25,126 nucleotides of DNA from Pigoraptor vietnamica (taxonomy: Eukaryota; Opisthokonta; Filasterea): positions 1-25,126 of the forward strand of contig CALSCQ010001872.1 of assembly GCA_943704525.1 (NCBI GenBank), in the 5' to 3' direction. Of this stretch, positions 16,535 to 25,126 are shown piece by piece. Within the stretch, counting starts at the first letter, position 1, and every line of letters begins with the position of its first letter. The translations under genes were made by a program, and so were the position numbers. The notes under the pieces are model-generated. The model searched no databases. It saw nothing but the letters and a program-made list of their open reading frames with translations, and was not told the DNA's origin.

Positions 16535-19500
16535 ATGTCAGAGTTGGAGGACGTTATCCGCGAAGTCGGAGGGGCCGCCTCGTATCGCATTGACGGACTC
16601 AAGGAGTTTCTCAGGTGCGCGTGCGCTCATCTGTTAACGATGCGGTGGATGTCTGCCTTGTGTTTATGTGTGTTTCTATGTGTGTTGGAAAGTTTGTGGT
16701 GGTGTGTGTGCATGAGGGGGCGGCGGCGTCTGGACCTCTTCTCTGAATAGGTTGCATTTCATGCGTGTGAGCTACCGTTTGTGCTTTTGGTGCTCACGGT
16801 CGCTTAGCGATTAATAACGGGACATTCTCGCTCATTGTATTCCTTTGTGACAGGACTTACAACCAGCGCACGACGGGGACGAAGGGCGTGCTCTACAATG
16901 CGGCTGTGAATTTTCTGACCACGTGTCGCAGCAACGAGAGATTCCGCTATGGCGATATGCCCTCGGTAAGAAGTGTGTGTGTGTGTGTGTGTGTGTGCGT
17001 GCGCGTGCGTGCGTGCGTGTGTGTGTGTGTGTCTGTGTGTGTTTCGTGTTGCGTATGATGAGAAGACTCGAAACCGGATTCGGTAACGGCAATGTTTCCA
17101 ACGGCGCAGTATCGCACGGCCCTCGCGAAGCTTCTCAGCATGCGCATTGGTGGGCGCCCCTATGTTATGCCCCCTCAACCGAATCAGGCGCTGGCGCAAA
17201 CGGCGCAGCGCGCACAGAAGGCAGCGGGAGAGTTGGGCGCCCTGGCAGCGGTTATCCTAAACGGCGGGCGGCTGTCTGTGCTTCCACCAAAGTCCTTTTC
17301 GTTTCCGTCGGTCCCTTTCCACGAGCGCATGGCCACGGTCATCGGGCCGATTATCGCCGGTGGGTGATTGTGTTCATGTCTTATGAGTGTGTGATTTTCT
17401 GATATGGTAGCCGCAGACTGCGTTTTAGTACGCCGCAGTGTTGTGCTGTTAGTGTCTGTGGACGCGTCGGAGGGTCTGTTCGGTATTTCACCCGTTATCG
17501 TGTTTGTGGTGTTGCGATTTGTATTGGTTATGCTTATTAGGATTGCGGTTTGGCGTTCTCGCTGACAATGGCTTACAACTCAGATAATCTCAAGCCATCG
17601 ACGCCGTACTCGTTCGCACTCACCGCCGAACAAATTCAATGGCTGCGGTGGGTTACGAACGTACATCTCCTATTGGCTCAACAAGAACAACAGTGGCCGC
17701 CTTGTTTCATGTCTCAATCGTCACTGTCTCGTCGCCGCGCTCTTGTGCTCCCGTTGCACGCTCGCTCGATTTTCTTAACCGTGTCCCTCTGCCCTAAATT
17801 TTCGCCGTCGACAGCGCCCCGAACAGCGAGTATGCGGTGGTCGTGCGGTGCTATCCCACCAAGCAGCCCTCGACGCCCACCGCCGTGACGGACATTTTCC
17901 CGACGGGTTCTGCGCTCAATGTCAACCAAGTGTGGCACGACAAGCTGGTGGGTGCCGGCGATGCGTAATTGGTCGGCCCTTGCGCGCGTGTCTGCGTGTT
18001 TCTGATGATGTCTCTCTATTATTCCACTTTGTGCGCTCTGCGTGCGTGCTACGAGCCTGTGTGAGTGTGCGTTGTGTTGTGGTTCTCTTATTCTCCCCAT
18101 TGAATCGTCAATTTTGTGATCTTAATTTGTTGTGCGCGTCCGACATTGCTTCAATGCACCTCTGTGGCTTGACAGGTGACGCAACGGAAGCCGCCGACGT
18201 ATCCACTCGAAATCACGAACATGGTGTACAAGTCGTTTCAGAACAACTCTATTCTCTTTCTCAACAGAGGGCGCGAGGTGAGTGTCACACTGGCAAGACA
18301 CACGGGCACAGATACAGATACACGCAGACGCACAGGCACACACACACACACACACACATACGCACGCAGACACATTTGCACGCACACACATACACAGACA
18401 CACACACACACACGCACACACACACACACATGCACACACCACCACCACTATCTCTTTCCTCACATTGGTTGTCTTACTTGCCCAGCCGTGCTACTTCTCT
18501 GTTGAGATTGTGCGAAAGATCAAGTCGGAAGTTTTGATTGCGCGCCTCAAAGAGTCGGGGTACAGGAGCAGGGAAGAGTGCCAGCAAGACGGTGCGTCGT
18601 CTTGTGTAACCAAGCGCACGTCCGTCTCCCTTTCTGTTCCTATGTGCACGAGTCCGCCTTTCCTCTGTCGATCGCTGTTGATTGTTGTTTTTTTTATGCG
18701 CGAACCATCTGGCACACCGGTGTCTTCATCCCCTCCACCTGGTACCTTGCAGTGATGCGCATCCTCGATGTGTCCAATCAAGACGTCATTGTTGCGTCGT
18801 CGCCGCGCTTCAGCTTGCTTTGTCCGGTGAGTGTCTCTGCTTGTGTCGCTCTGCGCTCCCTGCGTGCTGGAGCACATCTCTCTCAGCACGCTCCCTCTCA
18901 TTCTTTGCATTCCTTTTATTTTGCAGTTGAGTCGTACGCGCATGCAGCTGCCCGCAAAGGGCGCCGACTGCAACCACGTGCAGTGCTTTGATGCGGCGGC
19001 GTTTCTGATGATGAACGAGCGCCGCCCGACGTGGGTGTGCCCCGTCTGCGACCGCCCCTTGGCCTACGACAAGCTCTTTCTGGACGGGTGCGCATTGTTT
19101 GAGAGACTGTTTGCGTCGATGTTAACAGGGGAAAAGGGAGGGGTCTGATGCAAGCCCATTGCGTGTGCGCGCAGGTACTTTTCGGCGCTTGTGAACGAGC
19201 TCGGCCCTGACGTCAGCGAGTTTGAGATTGACGACGAAGGGAATGCCGTGCCTATCGCGGAAGACGGCGCAGAGACAATCTCGGACGATGAAAACGAGAA
19301 GGAGATTATTCCGCTTGAAAGTGGGCATCTCTCGCGCTGTTGCCTCTCAATGCCTCCCCCTCTTTTCTCTGTGCAACCCATCGGCACTCACCACTTACAC
19401 GAGCGCAATCAACAAACGCTGTCATTGTTTGCATAATCAATATGACTCTCGCGTGCAATTCTTTTTTTAATTCTTTATGTGAACGCTGCAGTCGAATCCT

Positions 19501-20651
19501 CGCCAGAGAGGGGCGGAGCGGCTCAACCCCCTGTCCAAGCACAGCGCCGCGCCGCACCCGCGGGGCCTGTGTTCATCGACCTGACCGACGACATTGCCAG
19601 TCCCGTGCGCGCGCCCGTGCCGGCCCCTGTGGCTCCTCGCAACATGTCGACAGGCACGTGGACGCCGCGTCTCCCGCAGTGTTATTCTATGTTGTCTATT
19701 TTAATGGGCCGCAAGGTTGCATTTGTTTGTATTCTCGAAACGCCGTCTAATGTTCTTCCGGAACAGGGAGCATGACGCCGATGATGGTCGCACCGCCGCA
19801 CCCCGTCCCAAGCGCCCCTGTCGTCGACCAACGCAGGCAGTCGCTCGACACGGTGTTCGACGGGCTGCCTGACGATGAATTGGGTGAGCGTCTTGTGGCG
19901 GGCTCTTGGGGACTTTAGAGTAGTTTGAAGGGTTCTGGGGTTGTGTGTGGTGTGGTTGCGCAATTGCGTCGTCTCGGGTGCGCCCTTCCGTTAAATGGAC
20001 GTATCCGTGGTGGCCTATCCTAACGCCTAATTCCCATCGCCAGACCGCCTGCTGCAAGTTATGGTGGGGGAGTCCGGCATCATGGGTGCTCCCACTGTGG
20101 ATCTCGGTGGCACGGGAACCAATGTGGATGTGACGGACGCCAGCGCCAGCAACGTCGACGTCACCGATCACACTGCGGAGAGTGAGCGCGAGGAAGGCGA
20201 GGAAAGTGAGGACGATGGCTCGAGGCAGTCTCAGGGCACGCGCGACGAGTCGAATGTGCACGAAGAAGAACCAAGGAGCGATGCTGCGGAAGTCGAAGCG
20301 TCTGCGGCCCGCGACAAGAGGCGAAGAGAAACGGACGGCGACGACGGGGATGACTATCACTCGTCGCCTCGACAGCGCAAGCGGCGAAGGGCGGTCGAAT
20401 CGGAGGAGGAGGAGCACGACGGCGATGAGTTGGATGAGGGCGGCGATGATTCTCAGAGTCGTTCGAACGCGGATTCTCGGCACGGCTCGAGTCCCCGTTC
20501 GCGCGAGACAGATCGACACACATCCAATTCCTCTCGCCGCGACGAGTCCGAAAGTGAAGAGGATGACGATGCAGATTCCGACCGCCACCGCAGCGGCCAT
20601 TCGGGTGGGAGCCCACGACGGCGCCTCACAGACAACGATGAGGACCACTAG
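16535..20651 (+). CDS. PIAS: PIAS/Siz-type SUMO E3 ligase
   Basis: Transfers SUMO to nuclear targets with Ubc9. Exons: 16535-16614, 16854-16965, 17110-17359, a proposed micro-exon 17411-17427 (or 17417-17427), 17541-17647, 17815-17947, 18176-18277, 18486-18591, 18753-18826, 18927-19087, 19175-19320, 19492-19680, 19767-19883 and 20044-20651. They give about 733 residues. Domains in order: a SAP-like helix pair (LKEFLRTYNQRTTGTKGVLY, about 20-50); a PINIT domain (about 130-302) with YSFALTAEQ, EYAVVVRCYP and KPPTYPLEITNMV; an SP-RING (about 325-380) with LLCP, DCNHVQCFD, RRPTWVCPVCDRPLAYD and the expected Cys/His set; a SUMO-interacting motif VFIDLTDD at 19569-19592; and a C-terminal region of roughly 150 residues, very rich in Asp, Glu, Arg and Ser. 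Without the micro-exon the phases around 17359/17541 do not fit. The donor at 19680 is weak; a GC donor 32 bases earlier, at 19648-19649, would also keep phase. Confidence 0.9.
16973..17043. repeat. GT microsatellite directly after a PIAS donor
   Basis: GT/GTGC repeat starting 8 bases after the exon end at 16965, within intron 16966-17109. Confidence 0.9.
18325..18448. repeat. CA microsatellite in PIAS intron
   Basis: About 120 bases of CA repeat with CGCA and ACAGA interruptions ending in CCACCACCAC, in the intron 18278-18485. Confidence 0.9.
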
Positions 20652-20917
20652 TCTCGCGAGGATCACGGCCGCAGCCACTAGCACAGTGGGTTCGAAGGCG
20701 AGTCGTGAGGCACTGCTAGTATTGCCACCGAGTAAATATATCAAACTTGGGACAGCGATTTTCTATGTGGTGGATGTTGTACTCGTCGATCACACAAGAA
20801 GGGTTCCTTCCTGACAGTTCGCTGTATTACGCAATTTGAAACAACGCAATTCAAAGCGACAAACGCGCAACGCAAATGCACTGGAGTGGTTCAGCGGTCC
20901 GATTCTATTCCTCCCAA
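20652..20917. other. Convergent 3' region between PIAS and GANP-like genes
   Basis: 266 bases between opposed stop codons. An AGTAAATATATCAAAC stretch near 20730 could serve 3' end formation of the PIAS transcript. No coding frame is supported. Confidence 0.5.
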
Positions 20918-23900
20918 TCACGCCGACACGTTGACGTCCTCCATGGCCGTGTCACCGAGCAGCGCCGTGTCCAGACACATCTCGGCGAGGCGGTCCTGCC
21001 GCCTGTGCGCCTCGATGCGCGCCACAAAATCGTCCACTGAGTCCACAGAGTTGCCATGCCAACGCGCCGCGTTCGCAGCACTGCCTGCCGCAGCGGCCGT
21101 CGGCTCAGAATGAGGCGCGCGAAGACCTCTCGCCGCCGGGGATGCGACGACGGCCACAACGCCCGGAGAGAGCGGAATGGGCGACCCAACGGCCGCTTCT
21201 AGCGAGCGCAGGAAGTCATCTTGGAGGGCGCGCTCCCTGTCGAGAGCACTGACGAGCACATCGACGTGCGACGTAGTTGCGGGAGCAAGGGAATCGACCT
21301 CGCAAATGGACGATGTCGCATCGCCCGCCCTCAGCACACGGATGCGTTTGTGGCTCGCTGTTGGCGTCCTGCTTGCATCGTGCTCATTGTCGTTCTCGTC
21401 AAAGCTCTCGCGACGTTTCCGACCCGCGGGCGTTGCGGACGGCGCGAGCAAGTTGGACGGCAGCGAGAGGTTCAGAAGCGGCTCTGCGGAGGGCCTCCAC
21501 GCCGCAATGTCGGTCGCCGCGACGAAGCAGAAAGTGTCCGCGGGAAGCTGGTCAACGAGCGCGCAGGCGACGTCAGACACCACCGCGCTGCAAGCGGACA
21601 GCACGTTCGCCAAGTCCAACACCGATGACGCCTCGCCGGCGACGAGACGTCGAGCCCTCGCGATCGCATCCGACTTGATCTGCTGCGCCGTGATGCCGCT
21701 CTCCGCGGGAAGGCGTGCAAGCGCTTCGCTCGTGAAGCGGACGGCAACGGCACACGCGCGCTCAAGCGAGGATCCCGGCAGAGTGTCGCATGCCGATGGA
21801 ACGGGAATCCGCAGGCTCCCAAGGAGGCGCCGGATGGCAGCGAGTTGGTCGGGCTGCGTCCAGTTCGGCGGCGGCAATGTCGCGTCTTCCACAGCGGTGC
21901 CTTTCCGCGCCGGGTCGGGAGCGATCTCGGGCGGAGGCACTGCGCGCACGCAGGACGCGCCGTCCATGGCGAGCCGCACGAGCGAGTCGACGGTGCTGTT
22001 GTACCCCGTCACGAGCACCCCGAGTGCCCACTGCATAGCGCCGACGGTCGATTCGACCTTGCCGTGCGCGCTCGGGACGCGTTCGAAGTGGCGCTGAACA
22101 GCCAGGTCCGCAATGTCCCGCAGCGACCACTTCTGCAGCCCGGCCACGGGGCGCGGATCGGCCCGTTCGGCAAGCCACCGCATGGCGTCCTCGAGCGACC
22201 GCGCAGAGAACGCCGACGGGTGCGCCGCGGGCACGGGCGCCCTTGAACGAAGGCCGTGCCAGACAGCAGCGTCTGCAAACGCACTCGGCCGATCGTCGTC
22301 GGATGCGAACGGAACGGCATACACATCGGCGTTGCCGGGAAGCAGCACGAGGAGTGGCACTCGTGAGCCTTCCGCCACAGCCTCTGACAGCAATCGCAGG
22401 CGCTGTCGGTCCGCTTCTCCACTGCCCGAGGGGACAAACGCGATTGCCGTCGCGCCCGCCGCTGGGCCGAACGCGTCCACATGACCCTGGCTGGCCTCTG
22501 CACGAATGCACACGCGAATGGTCCGCGCGCACGTCGACGGTCCTGGCACCGCTTCCGGCGGCGCATCTGCCGCGTAGAGAGACAACAGAGGGTGCGTTTT
22601 GTCGTGCAGGACGCTCTGCGACTCGTCCACGGCGCCGAGTCTCAGGCGCGCGTAGAGCCAGCGAGATAACGCAACGGCATCTGCGCGCGGGTCGCCGTCT
22701 GGGAAGGCCTCGCCGCTGAACGACGCCGACGGCACAGAGAGAACGAGCTTGAAGTACGGGTCCTCGAGGGGATGCCCACGCGCACGCAGCGTGGCAAACA
22801 GCGCCGGTGCAACCGAGCCGACCACGTCGACCGGAGCCACGGACGCAGCCGCATCGCTCAGAGCCACGCCCATGCGCGCCTGCGCACTCGAAAGTGCGGC
22901 TTCCGGCAAGTCGTCGTCGACGCCGCCACCGCCCACCATACGCCGCGCCTTGCGAGGACGAAGCAACAGTGCGGACTCGGTGTGCCCTCGGCGCCGCTTT
23001 CGATGCGCACTCTCAGGACCAAACGCCGTCGCCGACTGTCGCACGCGGCCGGCCTGCGCGGCTGGCGCGAGGAACAGCGACCCGCCGGCGAGGTCGAACG
23101 TTTCCAACAGCGCACGCAGCCGGTGTCTGGACGAGTAACGCGCACCCCACGCCTGCAGTGACCGGCGAGCAAGGACCGCGACCCTGTGTGCCTCCGCCAC
23201 AGCGGCCATCGCCGCCTTTCGCGCCACCAGCGCAGCGCTCGCCTGCACCATCTCTTCCGCAAGCGCTTCGGCCGCTCTCAGAGCCGCCGCCACCTTGTGA
23301 GCGCTCTCGTGCACCTCCGACGACACTTTGCGTGCGACGGATGCCACAAACTCGGCCATGATTTCGTCGGCCGCGCCTCGAGCCGCCAGGGCCGTCGCGG
23401 CGTCCGCCTGCTCCTTCTCCACGCGCGCCTTTTCCTGCGCCTGCGCCCGCGTGGCATCGGCGAGCGCGTCACGTGCCACGTCGCGCGCAAAGTTCCTGGC
23501 GACCTCCTCCACGACGCCGTCCGCGACTTCGCTCGAGAGGCGCCCGACAGTGCCGGCCCATTCGACGGCCTCCTGGGCCACGCCGCGCACGTGCGAGACG
23601 AGGACTTCTTGGTACACAGCGGCCACGACATCTTGGGCGACTTTGATCCTCGCTGTTTGCTCAGCCACCGCGGCCGCCCGCTGGGCAGCGACAGCCCTCG
23701 CATCGACCTGATCAAGGGATGGCGCGGCGGTCGCTACTGCGGGCAACGGGCGCTCGCTCGCAGCAGGGACCACGCCAGTCGCTGTGGGAGCCTCACGCGA
23801 AAAGACCGGTTGGCTGTCTGACCCGGAGAGGGGAACGGGATTCTGAAGCAGCTGTCCGTTGGGACCAAAGAACGTGTGTGGAGTTGGGATGGGCACGGGG

Positions 23901-25126
23901 CCGAGGGGCGCGCCGTTGACGACGTCGCCGACAGAGTGTCCGGCGCGCTTCGACTCGACGAGGCGCATGGACATTTGTGGGCGCACGTCTTGCTCAGGCC
24001 TTATGGGCTTTGCGAGTTCGATGTGATCGCCAGCAACCTGAGCCACACGAGTTGCATGAGAACGGTTCAACGCCATGGCAAGAGAATCATGGCAGACACG
24101 CACAAACATGCACACACGCAGCACGCACGCACGCACCGCAATTCCATAGTGGAGGCAGAACGAGGCAGCGTCCTCCTCGTTCTCGAAACCCAGCACCCGC
24201 ACAACGTCGCGCAGTGGGAACACGGCGGCGCCCTTTTGAGCCTGCATGCATGCCCAGAAAATAAGTTAAGCGAAGCAGTCACCCACGACGAAAAATATCC
24301 GCCTGCACACACGAAGGACACACGCAGACACACACAACACGCGCCGACGGGCAGTAACAGCTTACCGGTGTCTTGTAGGCGATCGACATAGTTGTGAGCG
24401 CTTCCGTGCGCACGCGCGTGAAATGGCGGTGCATGGCGCACGCCTGCAAGTACGTCGCCTCCGTCGCGACAATCTTGAAGAAGCGCGCATAATTCCTCTC
24501 GCTCATCGCCGCGTATGCAGCCATGGCGAGCTGCACGGGCTGCGAGTCGCGCACGCACGCGGGGAAGCCGCACACGCGGCGAAGCGTGTCCGAATTGCCA
24601 ACGTTGATGAGAATGTAGTAGGACCAGAACTCGGGCTCGTTGGGGCACGTGAGGGACTCGGGATCGCCCGCGTTCTCGCGCAGGTCGCCGTACATCTCCG
24701 AGAGCGACTGCGTGATGTTACAAAGAGGATTGAGTCAGCGCCATCTTGTCCGTGCGTCGTTCAGTCGAAAGGGAAAGCGTCCGACCAACAAGGACCCAAG
24801 GTAAGGACCAACACGGGCACAGCAAGTCCGCGTGCATCTGCAAGCGGCAAAACGCGCAAAGTGGAGTGCAAAGCGCAACGCATGCGCGCACCTGAAAGCA
24901 GTCGGATATTTGCTTGTCGTTCTGTTTCGGGTTGAAGGCGTTGAAGTCCTCGCCGGAGAGACGGTGGGCGGCGTAGATCAGAAAGCGAGCCGATTTCTCG
25001 GTAAGGTCCACGGCGTCCTGCATAACATAACGATTTTGGACGTTATGACAAAAGTTAATGTCTAAACCTTACTCAATGTTGCAGTTCCATGCGTAGGTCG
25101 GGGCGGCCATCTCGATGTCCCCCCCC
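20918..25126 (-). CDS. MCM3AP: GANP/SAC3-family mRNA export protein (TREX-2), 5' partial
   Basis: Scaffold of TREX-2, which links transcription to mRNA export at nuclear pores. Exons in coding order: >25126-25073, 25017-24892, 24707-24366, 24241-24137 and 24037-20918. The SAC3 domain is clear: FLIYAAHRLSGEDFNAFNPK, SLSEMYGDLR, CPNEPEFWSYYILINVG, NYARFFKIV, YLQACAMHRHFTRVR and FPLRDVVRVLGFENEEDAAS follow the GANP order. Next is an Ala/Arg/Glu-rich helical region (about 23700-23100) where Sac3/GANP bind Sus1- and centrin-like partners. A basic nuclear signal (HRKRRRGHTES) follows, then the GANP-specific C-terminal domain (GHPLEDPYFKLVLSVP, RVPLLVLLPGNADVYAVPF, LEDAMRWLAERA). A second basic stretch (AGRKRRESFDENDNEHD) lies near the end. 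The presence of the C-terminal domain makes it GANP-like rather than yeast Sac3-like. Any FG-repeat N-terminus is outside the window. The frame of the outermost exon is disturbed near 25073. Confidence 0.88.
24038..24136 (-). other. Short in-frame intron of the GANP-like gene
   Basis: 99 bases with donor GTGCGTGC and acceptor GGCTCAG on the minus strand, both phase 0, and no stop in the reading frame. Removing it joins HYGIA to VAGDHIELAKP, which fits the SAC3 pattern better than the Cys/Val-rich read-through peptide. Confidence 0.65.

Noticed and set aside
21177-22097. 306-codon open frame on the plus strand opposite the GANP-like gene
   Set aside because: Antisense shadow of a long GC-rich exon; Ser/Arg/Ala-rich without a domain.
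1-25126. Transposons, retroelements or virus-derived sequence
   Set aside because: No reverse transcriptase, transposase, integrase or capsid-like frame, and no long terminal repeats or terminal inverted repeats were seen on either strand.

Overview
The window is nuclear DNA from an intron-rich, GC-rich eukaryote. Most genes are broken by short GT-AG introns of about 80-330 bases, many of them filled with CA/GT microsatellites, and several genes match animal-type proteins exon by exon. The gene set (sialate O-acetylesterase, retinol saturase, PIAS SUMO ligase, GANP/SAC3, a complex I subunit, and a possible CatSper-associated TMEM249 relative) fits a compact-genome unicellular eukaryote, perhaps a flagellated relative of animals such as a choanoflagellate. 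The species cannot be fixed from sequence alone; this is inference.

Layout: (1) 153-2823 (+), the 3' part of a sialate O-acetylesterase gene with an unusual C-terminal membrane anchor and tail. (2) 3088-5836 (-), a complete seven-exon retinol saturase/carotenoid isomerase-like FAD oxidoreductase, tail-to-tail with (1). (3) 5837-6362, a divergent promoter with repeated modules. (4) 6363-6827 (+), an intronless orphan with a degenerate zinc-finger-like motif. (5) 6828-8423, a gene-poor AT-richer stretch. (6) 8424-11762 (+), a large FUSC/aromatic-acid-exporter-like membrane protein. (7) about 12196-12723 (+), a small HMG-box-like gene whose 5' end I could not resolve. (8) 13223-14609 (+), a two-helix membrane protein resembling TMEM249. 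(9) 15184-15941 (-), an NDUFA11/Tim17-family protein. (10) 15942-16534, a second divergent promoter. (11) 16535-20651 (+), a PIAS-type SUMO E3 ligase in 14 exons, one of them possibly a micro-exon. (12) 20918-25126 (-), the C-terminal part of a GANP/SAC3 (TREX-2) protein, cut by the window end.

Genes are packed in alternating head-to-head and tail-to-tail pairs. No functional operon or mobile element is visible. The strongest unexplained signal is a 10-base palindrome, CGAGATCTCG. It occurs perfectly three times, plus one near copy, and only in the two divergent promoters I could define; in both cases it lies close to CACGTG boxes. It may be a core or shared promoter element of this lineage. 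Exon borders were built by hand from splice consensus, reading frame and remembered family alignments, so single borders may shift by a few bases.
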